Below are positions 1-11,885 of a stretch of 64,000 nucleotides of DNA, in pieces; the first letter of the stretch is position 1, and each line of letters opens with the position of its first letter. The translations under genes were made by a program, and so were the position numbers. The stretch comes from Rhizomys pruinosus (Eukaryota > Chordata > Mammalia > Rodentia > Spalacidae): the NCBI GenBank assembly GCA_009823505.1, contig VZQC01006709.1, forward strand, positions 400,522 to 464,521, read 5' to 3'. The notes beneath the pieces are model-generated. The model made no database searches and was not told the DNA's origin. It saw only the letters and a program-made list of their open reading frames with translations.

Positions 1-159
1 GATAGTTATAAGACTTGGCCAGGGTCCAAAGCGCCATTTTGGTCAACGCCCGCTCTCCATATCATGAGCCCTGATCCTTCTGGTGATCCCTCCTGAGATC
101 CTGAATGGCTTAAGGGAAAGATCTAACTTCCGAGTTAGACCCCCAGATTGAGAGAACAT

Positions 160-812
160 TACCAACTGTTGGAGCTTGACAGAGCTTAGAATCACCTGAA
201 ATGACTCCCGCTTGAGTAACTGTCTCTATCAAGTTGGCCTACATACAAGTCTGGGAGGGATCGTCTTGATTGTCTAAATTGATGTGGGAGGGGCTGGGCT
301 CACCTTAGGTGGTACCATTTCCTAAGCAGGTGGTCCTGGGCTATGTAAGAAAGTTAGATGTTGGGCTGGAGAGATGGCCTAGCGGTTAAGAGCATGGACT
401 GCTCTTGCAGAGGACCAGGGTTTGATCCCCAGCACCCACATGGTGGCTAAGAACCGTCTGTAAATCCAGTTCCAGGGGAATCCGACGCCCCCTTCTGACC
501 TCCACGGCATTGCATGACACGGGTGCACAAACCTGAATGCAGACAGTACATTCATACACATATGAAAATAAATAAATAAAAATAAAAAAGAAAGATGAAA
601 TCATGAAATAAAAAAAAAAAAAAGAAAACTAGATGTTAGGGAGACAGCAAGCAACTTTCTCTGTGATTTCTGCTTCAAAGCTCCTGCTTAAGTTCCTGCC
701 TTGACTTCCCTCAATGATAGGCTGATCTGGAAGTAACGAGCCAAACAAACCCTTTGCTCCTCAAGATGTTTTTGGTCAGTGTTTTGGCATATCCACAAAA
801 TGAAACTAGAAC
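160..812 (+). mobile_element. solo LTR, ERVL/MLT2-like, interrupted by B2
   Basis: Degenerate LTR with hallmarks of the rodent ERVL-type family: a 'gcttgacagagcttagaatc' start region, 'gatgtgggaggggctgggct', the 'aaacaaaccctttg' polyadenylation region and the terminal 'aaaatgaaactagaac'. A B2 at 363-621 splits it. No internal retroviral sequence is present. Family name uncertain. Confidence 0.65.
363..621 (+). mobile_element. B2 SINE, young lineage-specific type
   Basis: Full-length B2 from its tRNA-like head (gggctggagagatggc) to an A-rich tail. TSDs are 347-362 (aagaaagttagatgtt) and 622-637 (two mismatches), inside the LTR. Confidence 0.9.
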
Positions 813-1196
813 AGCGCCATTCTTTTCATTGTTTCTCCATGAGAAACCGGCTACTTGAAGGTGGAAGCCACAGCATTGAAGAGTGGGCATAAAGGCACAG
901 AAAGCCAGGAAGCAGTGGTGACTGATTGACAGGCAGCATTGCTCAGACTTGGATGCAGTGGGTATTGGAGTATACCCACACCACCCAGGCCAACTCCATT
1001 AATATAGTCAACCCATTGCTGTCACACTAAATGAAAACTAATAGAAAGGACAACCTAAGACTGCTCTCATCTCTTTCCTTCTTTGGTGCTATAAGCCCAT
1101 AGGGGCTTGTGAGTCTAGGCTGGATACTGAACATCTCTGCAAATGTGCTTGGCTTAGGAGATTTTCATATTCACATCGTTGAGGCCTGCTTACCTG

Positions 1197-1198
<2 letters not shown>

Positions 1199-1251
<53 letters not shown>
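1199..1251. repeat. (CT)n microsatellite
   Basis: About 25 uninterrupted CT units, flanked on both sides by old B1-like (PB1) fragments at roughly 1252-1350 (antisense) and 1390-1500 (sense). Confidence 0.95.
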
Positions 1252-1254
<3 letters not shown>

Positions 1255-1389
1255 AAGGGTCTCAATAAGTTGCTCAGGTAGGTCTTGAATTTGTGATCAG
1301 CCTTCAACATTACTGGGAAGATGGGCCTGAGCCACCAGGCCCTGCGTCTTTGAGACTGGCTGTGTGGTAAATCTGCATTCAGTAGTATA

Positions 1390-1500
1390 GCTGGCGTGAT
1401 AATCTGTGGTTGTGACTCCAGCATGCAGAGGCTAAGGCAGATGGATGGAGAGTTTTACATCAGCCCAGCTATATAACAAGACCCTGTCTTAAGAAAAAGG
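1390..1500 (+). mobile_element. old B1/PB1-like fragment
   Basis: Degenerate match to the 7SL-derived core: 'aggctaaggcagatggatgg' and the terminal 'aagaccctgtctt'. Confidence 0.5.
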
Positions 1501-1915
1501 TGAGGGTGGGGGAGAGCATGAAAGGAAGGAGATAAAATCAATAAGGAGGAGAGAGAATGAAAGGAAGGAAAGAAAAAAGGATCTTAGTTCTCTGAATACA
1601 TGAACTTCCAATTTAAAATTCAAGGACAGAAATAGAGAAAATGCAGGCATTTAGGAAAAGAAGAAATATAACTACAGCAAGGAGTGTTGACACCTGAGAA
1701 CTGCTTTGCCCAGTCATCGTGTTTATCCCAGAGCTTCCTAGGCTATATAAAAGAGGAAATAATAGTGTTTGCAAAGTCTTTTTATCATGAAGGTAGAAAT
1801 ACACATACTTAGAAAGGTACACTTTTTCTTGGCATTAAATTCCACAAAAATATACTATGCAAAACATTTTTTTACTATTTCAGCTTCATGTATTGAATAA
1901 AATGTACTTCGAGTC
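1501..1915. other. unique stretch, nothing recognised
   Basis: A purine-rich start (gaaaggaagg repeats to about 1580), then AT-rich sequence with no recognisable repeat core or exon. Confidence 0.5.
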
Positions 1916-1917
1916 TA

Positions 1918-2102
1918 GTTCCCCATCCCCTCATCCCCTCTCTTATCCCCATCCCCCTCTCTTATCCCCATCCCCTCCTCTTATCTCCATCCCCCTCTCT
2001 CTCATCCCCATCCCCCTCTCTCTCATCCCCATCCCCCTCTCTCTTATCTCATCCCCCCTCTCTTATCCCCATCCCCCCTCTCTTATCCCCATCCCCTCTC
2101 CT
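1918..2102. repeat. pyrimidine minisatellite, about 18-21 bp units
   Basis: Imperfect units of the type cccatccccctctcttat on the + strand, giving a strongly strand-asymmetric C/T tract. Confidence 0.9.
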
Positions 2103-2142
2103 GCTTCCCACAAGCCCCATCTTTTTCTTTTCCCATCTGTGC

Positions 2143-2763
2143 TAGATAGCTTTAGTGTCAACCTGACACAGCTGGGTTGAGGGATCCTCAATTGAGGAAT
2201 TTCCTCCATTGGACTGGCCTGTGGCCATGTCTGTGGAGTATTTGCTTGATTGTTGAGTGACGCTGGCGGGCCTAGCCCACTGTGGGGCAGTGCCATGAGG
2301 TGGTTCTGTACTATGTAAGAAAGCAGGCTAAGGGGGCTAGAGAGATGGCCTAGTGGCTAAGAGCACCGACTGCTCTTGCAGAGGACCCAGGTTCGATCCC
2401 CAGCACCCACATGGCAGCTGAGAACTGTCTATAACTCCAGTTCCAGGGGAATCTGACACCCTCTTTGCACGACATGGGTGCATAAATCTACATGTAGACA
2501 ATACATTCACACAAATAAAAAATAAATAAAATTTTTAAAAAAGAAAGCAGGCTGAGCATGGGCCAGGGGAGCAAGCCAGTAAGCAGCACTCCTCCAGGGC
2601 CTGTGCTTCAGCTCCTGCCTCCAGGTTCCTACCCTGAGTTCCTATCTTGTGCTCCCTAAGTGATGAACTGTGACCCATGAGATGTAAGACAAATAAACCC
2701 TTTCCGCCCCAAGTTGGAATTAGTCAGTGTTGTGTCACAACAATAGAAGAGAAACTGGAATAC
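2143..2763 (+). mobile_element. solo LTR, rodent ERVL-type, interrupted by B2
   Basis: Starts 'tagctttagtgtcaacctga', has the 'cagctcctgcctccaggttc' block and ends 'aataaaccctttc...caacaatagaagagaaactgg'. Same family as the elements at 27498, 40854 and 53464, in the opposite orientation. Confidence 0.75.
2333..2540 (+). mobile_element. B2 SINE nested in LTR
   Basis: Flanked by 16-nt TSDs aagaaagcaggctaag (2317-2332) and aagaaagcaggctgag (2541-2556). Confidence 0.9.
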
Positions 2764-2925
2764 CTTCCTTCCTTTTTTCCTTCTTCCCTCCCTCTCTCCC
2801 TCCCTCCTTCCCTTCTTCCTCTCTTCTTTCTATTTCTTTCTTTCTTTCCTTATTTATTATTTATTTTTATTTTTCTTTCTTTCTTTCTTTCTTTCTTTCC
2901 TTCCTTCCTTCTTTTCTTCCCACTA
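2764..2925. repeat. (CTTT/CCTT)n polypyrimidine tract
   Basis: Long interrupted CCTT/CTTT array directly after the LTR end. Confidence 0.9.
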
Positions 2926-3154
2926 CATTTGATTAGAGCTTCGTGCACAAGCATATAGGGTGCTATTTACTTAAGCACAACTTATCAGTGGCTGCAGCAC
3001 TGAGGACTATGACTCCAGCCTACAGCTCTTTAAGGAGAGGTGGGAATTACTGAGCCCCTCCCTCAACCAAGATAGAACACTGATGGGCCCAGTCATAACT
3101 ATGACAGTATTTTATAGAACAAAATGTGGTAGCATTCTTTTTCTCTATTTTTGG

Positions 3155-3235
3155 CTACTACTAGGAGTTGAACCCAGGATCTCACGCAGGTTGGGCAAGC
3201 ACTCTACCACTGAGCTTTAACCCCCAGCCCTTATA
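3155..3235 (-). mobile_element. ID-like SINE
   Basis: Antisense of the BC1/ID core: 'gcaagcactctaccactgag' followed by 'ccccagccc'. Confidence 0.7.
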
Positions 3236-3249
3236 GCGGCATTCATTTA

Positions 3250-3400
3250 AAAAATTATTTTTTAATTTTATGTGTATGAGGGTATTGCTTGCATGTAGGT
3301 AGGTGTGCCAGTGCTGTGCAGTGCCGTGGAGGTCAGAAGGTAGATCTCCTGAAACTGGAGTTACAGACAGTTGTTAGCTGCCAGTACTCTGGTTTGCATA
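3250..3400 (-). mobile_element. truncated B2/B3-type SINE
   Basis: Antisense tail 'ttttatgtgtatgagggtat' and body up to 'gttagctgcca'; the tRNA-like head is missing. Confidence 0.75.
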
Positions 3401-3411
3401 CACAGCAGCAT

Positions 3412-3530
3412 TCGTAGCCCCAGCTGTCCTGGAACTCACTCTGAAGACCAGGCTGGCCTTGAACTCACAAAGATCCACCTGCCTCTGCCTCCCAAGTGCT
3501 AGGATTAAAGGCGTGAGCCACCACACTCTT
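3412..3530 (-). mobile_element. B1 SINE
   Basis: Antisense B1 core from 'gtagccccagctgtcctgg' to 'attaaaggcgtgagccacca'. Confidence 0.9.
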
Positions 3531-4080
3531 TCGGGTCACCTGCCCCCTCTAGTCTTCTTTATATCACTCCTCTTGCCCTCTTGTAAGAACAGATGTGAAG
3601 GTTAATATCTCAGTCCCTTGTTCTAGGCAGTACCATGGGTGCCTAATTCTAAAGCAAATACCAAAATAAAATAAACTCTCATTTTCTTGGAAATAAAGTA
3701 CTCTCAAAGATGGTTCATGGCCATTTGAACATATATAAAAAGTAGTTTTGCATATACTAGTTAATGTCATAATTTAATTACATGCACTTAAAACTGTAGG
3801 TTATATAAAATATTTAGAAACACTACACTTTCCCATTCTGATTTCAAGAAAACAATCGTATTTTGATGGGAATCAGTTCTGTTTTATCACATGCAATTCT
3901 GAGACAATACAAACCTCACTTCCAGCTGGTGGTGGTTGTTGAGATGGTCCCCTTTGAATGCCTATTATAGCACAGCCAACCTTTTGACATTGTGGCATGA
4001 GTCGTCATTTACAAAGTTCATGCTCAAGAACTGCACAATTGAATTTTTGAAAATTGCAGAGAAGGACCTCACAATGTTTT

Positions 4081-4337
4081 TTTTTTTTAATTTTTTTTAA
4101 ATTTTATTTATTTTTATTTATGTGTATGAGTGTACTGTCTGCATGCAGGTTTGTGCACCCGTGTCGTGCAATGCCGCGGAGGTCAGAAGAGGGTGTCAGG
4201 GATTCCCCTGGAACTGGAGTTCTCCTGGAATTGGAGTTACAGACGGTTCTCAGCCGCCATGTGGGTGCTGGGGATCGAACCCGGGTCCTCTGCAAGAGCA
4301 GTCGGTGCCCTTAACCGCTAGGCTATCTCTCCAGCCC
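4081..4337 (-). mobile_element. B2 SINE
   Basis: Full-length young B2 with the internal duplication. The TSD cctcacaatgttttt is visible on both sides (4067-4080 and from 4338). Confidence 0.92.
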
Positions 4338-4340
4338 CCC

Positions 4341-5375
4341 TCACAATGTTTTTTAAGTGAGTTTACAATCTTGTATTGGGCCTTACTGACAGCTATCAGC
4401 ACATGCAGGCCTGTGAGCAGAAGGCTGAACATGTCTGCTAGAATGTCACAGCTGGAACTTGGATCCCAAATTCCAGATATGCATTTGCATGGCATTCCTG
4501 CAGTCCCTCCACCATACCCCGTTTATCTAGGGGGGCACTTGTGATGACCTCCTCATAAAAAGCTGTCATACAGCCTTGTGTTGAACATGCAACGGGATGT
4601 AGTTCCTTTGGGAATGGTGACTAAATCCCGTTGACCCCTTAATACTTTATTCAAGCAGGTGAGCATCTAAAACCAGAATTGACTGATGTCATTCCTCGCC
4701 ATGTGTCCTCCCCAGGCAGTCCTTTGTGGTTCAGAACACGGCCACTGAGAGAGCACCCTGGCATAATAAGGTCTTCCCTAAGGGATTATTTGAAGGCATT
4801 TGCCTCAAGGGGTGTTAGCAGCTGACTGTTCAATCTAGTGATAACACAGCATACCTGAGCTGCCCAGGGATCACTCCATGCCCACATGGGGGATGCTTTC
4901 CTGGGGGGCATAATTAGCAGATGCATGGTCTGGAGAACCTCACTTTTAATTCTTGAACCACCAGGTGGAATAGAAGGTTCAGAGAGCACGGGAGGCCAGG
5001 GGATACCACCCTGCCCCTAAACTGATAGAGTAGTTCTGCTTTGATCTGCCTTACATAAACAGATCCCAGGTAAATTTTCCTCTGAAATAAAAAAAAAATC
5101 TTTTTGAATTAAAAAAAGAGAGAAAGAAAAAGGAACAAGGGACGCCTGAGGCCTGCGTGCTCTGAAATTCAAAGCATTGGGGGGCTGTCACTGAGTCTTC
5201 TTACTAGTGGATAATGAGGATCTGCTGCACCCAGTGATTGGAGGTGATGCTGCCTGGGAGCTGGGCAGCATATGGCATATGGTGACATAGACATACCAAT
5301 CCCAGCACAAAATCCCACTCAGCTGGAGTTTATCATCCTAGAAACCTGACCAGAAACCTTACCAGAAAGAGGCAG
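4341..5375. other. unique stretch, nothing recognised
   Basis: No SINE core, LTR hallmark or convincing exon in either strand. Short ORFs only. Confidence 0.5.
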
Positions 5376-5376
5376 C

Positions 5377-5535
5377 AGTGGTTCTGAAACCTTGGCACAT
5401 AACTAGGGGAATTTGTAAAGATCTGGAGGTTCAGCTGAATCCCAAACTAATCAAATTGAACTGTGGAGAAGGGACCCAAGCAATGGTCATTTGTAAATCT
5501 CCTCATATGAGTCCAACGTGCACCAAGTAAGTTCA
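5377..5535 (+). mobile_element. MER5-like hAT DNA transposon fragment
   Basis: 'cagtggttctgaaaccttgg' matches the MER5A-type terminal inverted repeat, followed by the expected 'ggggaatttgtaaa' and 'caatggtcatttgtaaatct' blocks. Confidence 0.6.
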
Positions 5536-5559
5536 AGCCAAATACAAAAAATAAGTTAA

Positions 5560-6060
5560 TTGCTCAAAAAATTGAAAATTGGATTGCTATATAACACAGC
5601 AGTCCCACTGCTGGCTGGGTACCCCAAGATACTGGAAACAGGGCCTCAGAGACATGTATATGCTTCCACGCTCAAACCAGTAATCTTCACAGTAGCCATA
5701 AGCTGAGAGCGACCCAAACATCGAAGAGATAAAGAACACAGCAAGTGAGATCTACCACATATGACCGAGAACCATCCATCTTTAAAAAGGAAGGCAATTC
5801 TGGTACAGGTCACAATATGGCTGAATCTTGAGGATACTGAATGAAATCAGCCAACTACAAGAGGAGGAATACTGTGTAACATGATGCACATGAAGTGTCT
5901 AGATCAGCCGCCCATTCATGGTACAGAAAGTAGAGAACAGAGGCCAGGGAAAGAGGAAGAGGGAACTGTTGTTCAAGGGTGTGGAAGATTACACACCAGC
6001 ATGTATACATTCAGCACTACTAAACTATATACTTAAATAGTGTAAAATGACAAAAAACTA
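5560..6060 (+). mobile_element. ancient L1M 3' fragment
   Basis: Typical decayed mammalian L1 3' end: 'agtcccactgctggctgggt', 'cacagtagccataagc', 'tgaatcttgaggatactgaa', and the tail 'aaatagtgtaaaatgacaaa'. Confidence 0.75.
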
Positions 6061-6071
6061 TTACATTCATT

Positions 6072-6185
6072 GTGTATGGATGGGGGCTGAACATGCCACA
6101 ACATGCCTGTTGAGGCCAGAGGACAGCTAGTGGGAATCAGTTATGGTGGCAAGTGCCTTTATCCACCGAGCCATCTTGCCAGCTC
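6072..6185 (-). mobile_element. old B3-type SINE fragment
   Basis: Antisense, ending 'ccaccgagccatcttgccag', the tRNA-like head of B2/B3 SINEs. Confidence 0.6.
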
Positions 6186-7100
6186 AAGATGGGAAGTTTT
6201 ATGTTCTAAATAACATAAGAGGGGTATGTGCTATCATATGGTGACTTGCTCAAGGTCTGGCCTGTGGACTGTGGAATCAGGACCTGCCTTTTTCAACAAG
6301 TCCCCAGATAGTCCGTACACACCCAACTTGGAGAAGCCCTGGCTAGACTGGGTTATCGGAAGATGCTGTCCTTTGACTTCCCAGATTCCACTTCTCTCTT
6401 TCTCCTTTCCTCTACATCGAGCAACTTTGTGCTTCAGGAAGCATGAGTTCACTCACCCTTGTGATGGTCCTGCTTCTGGCCAGTGATGGGGGCGGGGGGT
6501 AGGCATGTCGCCTGATGTTAGTCCCTGAAACCAGGGCAAGGTTGCCTCTCTTTAAGGACAACCAAGGAGAAATGCTATTTCCTGCCGTTGGGTGTTTTCA
6601 TGCTGTGATGAGATGAGTGAGCATTCTACATCCTGGAACCTGGGGAATGAGCCAGCCTGGTCCTGATAAGACAGAGACACCAGTTTCCAGGTCCGAATCA
6701 CCAAACATGAAGTGCTGAGATAAGTAGATTTACTATTTAAGAGCATTTGAGTCAGAATTTTTCTATTACTTGTAGCCCAGGGTCTCTAAACCCTACCAAT
6801 ATTGACATTTAGGGATGAATAGCTCTTTTTAAGAATCAAATCTTTGGTTTTTTTAAGTGTACAAAGCAGTGTCTCATGAAATTTTCACACATGTATATAA
6901 TGATTGTACACACCTCCAATACTCTCTCTTGCCCCTCCTCCCCTCCTACTCTTACCCTCCTTTCTTCAAATAGTCTGCCTTCTAATTTTCATGTCTCAAA
7001 AAAAAAAAATCTTGGTTCTGCATATGAGAGAAAACACTTAATTTTTTCTTTTAGAGTTTGGCTCATTTTAATAGGACGATCCTTTTTCTTGTAAATGGCA
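6186..7100. other. mostly unique stretch
   Basis: Only a short MER20/MER5-like antisense piece around 6774-6836 (ctctaaaccctaccaatatt) was recognised. Confidence 0.4.
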
Positions 7101-7103
7101 TAA

Positions 7104-7305
7104 TTTCTTTATTTTTATTTTATATGTATAAGTGTTTTGCCTGCATGTATGTAAGTGCACCTGTGCCCTTCAGTGTCCACAAAGGCCAGAAGAAGATGTC
7201 GGATCCCCTGAAACTATAATTATGTTTCACCCACCATGTGAACTGAACACAGATCCTCTGCAAGAGGAGCCAGTGCTCTTAACCACTGAACCATCTTTCC
7301 AGTCC
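7104..7305 (-). mobile_element. older B2/B3 SINE
   Basis: Diverged antisense copy ending 'accactgaaccatctttcca'. Confidence 0.85.
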
Positions 7306-7330
7306 ATGACATAATGTACATGTACCACAT

Positions 7331-7501
7331 TTTTTTAAATTTTTTATGTGTATGAGTGTACTATCTGCATGTAGGTTGTTGGATTCCCCTGGAACTGGAG
7401 TCAAAGATGGCTCCTAGCCGCCACGTGGGTGCTGGGAATCAAACCCGGGTCCTCTGCAAGAGGAGTCGGCACTCTTAACCGCTGAGCCATCTCTCCAGCT
7501 C
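7331..7501 (-). mobile_element. B2 SINE with internal deletion
   Basis: Antisense, lacking the segment between the tail and the middle of the body. TSD catgtaccacat on both sides. Confidence 0.88.
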
Positions 7502-7720
7502 CATGTACCACATATTTTTAGCCATTCATTTGTTGATGGGCATCTAGGCTGGTTATATATCTTAGTTATTGTGAACAGTGACCTAGTGACCACAGATGTG
7601 CAGGTGTCTCAGTGGTGTCCTGACTTAGAGTCCTTCAGATATGTATCAAGGCGTGGTACAGCTGGGCTACATGGTAGTGACTCTACTGGTTTAAATTCTC
7701 ATTAACTGTGTAATGGTTTC
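7502..7720 (-). mobile_element. ancient L1 3' fragment, antisense
   Basis: 'ccattcatttgttgatgggc' and 'gctggttatatatcttagtt' are typical of inverted L1M 3' ends. Confidence 0.65.
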
Positions 7721-7983
7721 AAGCCAAACAATTTTTTAATTGTTATTAATGCAAACGTTCTCACAGTATTGTCACCTTGTAATAACAAAAGGGCCATCAA
7801 GACAATATAGACAAATATTTCAGAACTAGTCTCCCAGCAGAAGACGATTTCAGAAAAACAACTGAATGGACTCTTCCACAGCTTCAGGATTACTTGATTT
7901 ATTCTAGCAGATACCTTATAGCAGAATAATACTATCTCTTTTTAGCATGACCCCACCCAGTTGTTACCTTGATTTACTTTTAT

Positions 7984-8217
7984 TTTTTATTTTTTTTTTG
8001 TATGTGTATGAGTGTACTGTCTGCATGCAGGTTTGTGCACCCGTGTCGTGCAATGCCGCGGAGGTCAGAAGAGGGTGTTGGATTCCCCTGGAACTGGAGT
8101 TCTCCTGGAATTGGAGTTACAGACAGTTCTCAGCCACCATGTGGGTGCTGGGGGTCGAACCCAGATCCTCTGTAAGAGCGGTCGGCACTCTTAACTGCTA
8201 GGCTATCTCTCCAGCCC
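7984..8217 (-). mobile_element. B2 SINE
   Basis: Young copy with TSD ccttgatttactttta on both sides. Confidence 0.92.
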
Positions 8218-8785
8218 CACCTTGATTTACTTTTATAGTTTCTAGTCTGCATCATGTAATACAAGGTTCATGTAGTTGTCAAAAGCACTAACAGCTGTCT
8301 ATTTGCATTTTCACTTATAGAGTGACACCCGAATCTAAGATCTCTCTCCTGAAGGCTCTGTCTGGTGTTTATGCAAGGAAGAATGCCCATAAGGCATTTA
8401 TTGGGTACCCTTATCAACTGAAGGACTCCCCCACCTTGGCCCCTGATTGCGTCTCCTCACTGCCAACATTTTCCTCCCCTAGAGCTTCTGCTTTTACTTA
8501 GGACCTCCTCAAAGCGGTCCCCCCTCCTGCATAAAGTCTTCCCCTGCCCACGTCTCACCTATAACCAGTTTTCAACTACTCATGCTTTCCCCACCATCTC
8601 AGATGATTCTAGATGGTAGAGACTATCCTGATAAGTTTACCAATATCTGTGGACACACCCATTAGATGCCAGTAACGCCTCCCTGCCTGTCTGCCTCCCA
8701 TTGTGACAAGCAAGAAATTCTCCTGGGAAGCAAATCACCCCTAGCTGAGATTCATATTTGCCACTGCAGTCATTCTAAAGAACAC
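8218..8785. other. unique or very old repeat
   Basis: 8450-8700 has an L2-like composition (acctcctcaaagc...aaagtcttcccctgcc) but is too diverged to call. Confidence 0.3.
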
Positions 8786-8787
8786 CA

Positions 8788-8915
8788 AAGCCGGCCAAGG
8801 TAGTGCTTGCCTTTAATCCCAGCACTTGGGAGGTAGAGTTGGAAAACAGCCCATCTACACAAGTTCACAGTGGCCAGTAAGTGAGACACTGTCTTGTCTT
8901 TAAAAAAAAAAAAAA
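8788..8915 (+). mobile_element. diverged B1 SINE
   Basis: 'gcctttaatcccagcacttg' and a terminal A-run; the middle is decayed. Confidence 0.8.
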
Positions 8916-9411
8916 TGCCAAGCCCTTTCATTTTGATCTCTGCCGTTAGTTGTAGGGCCTTAGGAGGGACAAACTCCTGCCATCTCCCTCAGAGAGGTTT
9001 GGAGGTATTTGAAGGAGCCAAGTGAGCTTGACCTGTGGGAAAAGCAAACACATGGTGTCTCTAATCATTTGGTCTTTGACGGGGCTGGTGTGCTGATAAC
9101 ATTGTTATAGTTTCCATTTGTTCTTAGGTCTAGTGGACAGAAGTTTAATCTAACAGGTGGCCAAAGTGGATAGTGGGTGGAATTTTCCCTCAGCAAAACT
9201 GATGACCCCCATGGGATTTCTAAGCTATTCAGAAATCCTGAGTTCACTCCTTGCCTGGGCCCAACAGGCCACAATTCTCAACTGTCATCTCCTAGATCTC
9301 CTAGGGCCAACAGTGCTAAGGAATTTATCTTTTAATGCTTACATTAAGCAGAGTTTTGTATTTAGGAAACACATATCCACAGAAAACAATGATCAAAGTC
9401 CTCCACAACAG

Positions 9412-9663
9412 TTATTTATTTATTTTTTTAATTTTATTTATTTTTGTATGTGTATGAGTGTACTGTCTGCATGTAGGTTTGTGCACCCGTGTCGTGCAAT
9501 GCCCTGGAGGTCAGAAGAGGGTGTCGGATTCCCCTGGAACTGGAGTTCTCCTGGAATTGGAGTTACAGACGGTTCTCAGCCGCCATGTGGGTGCTGGGGA
9601 TCGAACCTGGGTCCTCTGCAAGAGCAGTTGGTTCTCTTAACTGCTAGGCTATCTCTCCAGGCC
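9412..9663 (-). mobile_element. B2 SINE
   Basis: Young full-length copy with the internal duplication, immediately followed by a second B2 in the same orientation. Confidence 0.92.
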
Positions 9664-9667
9664 CAGT

Positions 9668-9895
9668 TTTTTTTTTAATTTTTGTTTATTACTTTTTATG
9701 TGTATGAGTGTACTGTCTACATGTAGGTTGGTGCAACCATGTTGTGCAATGCCTCGGAGGTCAGAAGAGGGCATCAGATCCCGCTGGAATTGGAGTTAAA
9801 GATAGTTCTTAGCCGCCATGTGGGTGCTGGGAATTGAACCTGGGTCCTCTGCAAGAGCAGTTGGAGCTGTTAACCACTGAGCCATCTCTCCAGCC
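9668..9895 (-). mobile_element. B2 SINE without internal duplication
   Basis: Has only one 'tggaattggagtt' block, so it represents an older subfamily than its neighbour. Confidence 0.9.
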
Positions 9896-9947
9896 TTTCT
9901 TTCTTTCCTTATTTATTTATTTATTTATTTATCTATTTATTTATTTT
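9896..9947. repeat. (TTTA)n tract
   Basis: About ten TTTA units, probably grown from a SINE tail. Confidence 0.85.
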
Positions 9948-11164
9948 GCTTGAGACAAGCCCTGTAGCACCAGCTGGCCCCAGACCTGCCTCTGTGATTA
10001 AAGCCATGCACTGCCATGTCTGCCCATATAATAGTTCTAGCCAGGCATCTGCAGATTTGAGAAGCACCATGTCAGGGGAACCCACATAACTTCTCCTGTC
10101 TTCTTTCCTTCCTAGGATCTCCTGACACACAAGCCGACTCTCGTCAGGAACCAGACATCTAAATTCAGAGCCTTTCGTCTTCATCTTTTCTTGAAGAATT
10201 TAGTTTCATTAAAGTATTCCAAAATGAACCAGTGGACATGCAGGCTTTCAAGAGAAGATCTGCTCCGCAGAAAGGTCTGGAGGAAGGTTGACAGGGTGGA
10301 GACAGGAGGGGGACAGGCATGGATGCATCTGATCACATATTTACGTTGTCAAGTGTTTGCCACATGCCAGGCATGGAACTAAGCCCCAGGGACAGGCTGA
10401 GGTAGGGAGCGAAGGCCATGAGGAGGTAACTGTAGCCTGTGCAGCCTCAGGATCCATTGTGACAGACATACTTTCCCTTTTGGCATCTCCCTGGTATACT
10501 GGGTAATCACCCTTAGCGACATGCTAACTGTCCCAATTTGTGACCCAGCCTCTCAACCCTGACAGCCCATGATCTTTCTAAGTCCAGATGTAGGGCATGC
10601 AGATTAGACTAGAATTTCTATCATAAGACCTGGCATGTGGCAATATGGACTGGAGAAAGCATTTGTTGGGATCTTGTAGGGAAAGAAAACTGCTTTCCTT
10701 TGAGGGGCAGGGTGCCACTCACAATAGCAATGGTAGTCCTCTTGCAACCAGCTTATTTCTAGGAAGGATTTAAGCTGAGGGTTGAGCAGACAAACAAAGG
10801 AAGCAGTCAAGAGAACTGTCTTGATCAAACTACTCCTGATCTCACGAAATTTTTGCTAGCGTGTGGTAATTAAATCTCCCTGTATAAGCCACTTTAAACT
10901 GGATTTTCTGTTCCTCCCATCACAATCTGAAACAAAATTCAATACCAGGAAGAGCATACCACAGCAAGCAAGCCTTAAATGTGAGACTGGTTGAGAAGAG
11001 ATGTTTTGGTAGAGAGCAGCAAGGAAGATGGTATCCTCACTCAGCAAAATGACAGTTGTGCTAGAAATAGCCCTTGTGCCGATGGAGGCTATGCCACAAG
11101 GTGGTTAGTTCATCCTCCTCATGCCCCAGGGTTGGGGATTTAACCCAGGACCTTATGAATAATG
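9948..11164. other. mostly unique; L2/MIR-like piece inside
   Basis: Around 10325-10430 the motif 'tttgccacatgccaggcatg' suggests an inverted L2 or MIR end. Nothing else recognised. Confidence 0.4.
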
Positions 11165-11345
11165 GGCAAGGCCTAGGGAATTGTGCTGCCCATAATGGGC
11201 TGTGCTTTCCTACAACAATTAACAACCAAGACAATCCCCTGCAGACATGCCCACAGACCACCCTGGTCTAGGCAATCTCTCATTTAGGCTCTCTTTCCAG
11301 GTGATTCTAAGTTGTGCAAAGTTGACACTTAAAACTAACCATCAC
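11165..11345 (-). mobile_element. partial ERVL-type LTR
   Basis: Antisense hallmarks: 'cataatgggctgtgctttcc' and 'gtgcaaagttgacacttaaa' near the end, about 380 bases before BANF2 coding exon 1. A B3-like fragment follows to about 11418. Confidence 0.55.
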
Positions 11346-11723
11346 GTATAGAATTGAACTCAGGTCATTGGGCTTTTGGAAAGCTATCTTTACTGACTGA
11401 GCCATTTCACCAGCCCAGCAGCTGTTTCTTCAGTATAGAAACAATTGGAAAAGAGCTCAGAATTCTTAGTATTATTGAACCCATCATGGGGTTGGATTGA
11501 TCTGACTCATCCACAGCTGTCAGCACACTTGTCTCTGCCCAGCCAGGTGGAAATGGAAGAGTAAAGGCCTTCAGTACAGGGCAGCACACATGGCACCTTA
11601 AAAGTTCCCAGTGGATGTTGGATGCTGGGCACAAGTCTGCCATCTGTTACCCTTTCCAGTGTTCACCATGCTATAAGTAGTCAGACATCTCCTAACCTTT
11701 TCTCCTCCCTGTGTCTGTTGTAG

Positions 11724-11885
<162 letters not shown>

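Noticed and set aside
363..440. tRNA-like heads of B2 SINEs as tRNA genes
   Set aside because: They have A and B boxes but cannot fold a complete cloverleaf with a matching acceptor stem; they belong to full SINE copies with TSDs.
4081..9895. Many similar 60-85-residue ORFs (MYCLHAGLCTRVVQ type)
   Set aside because: All are translations of antisense B2 SINEs, not a gene family.
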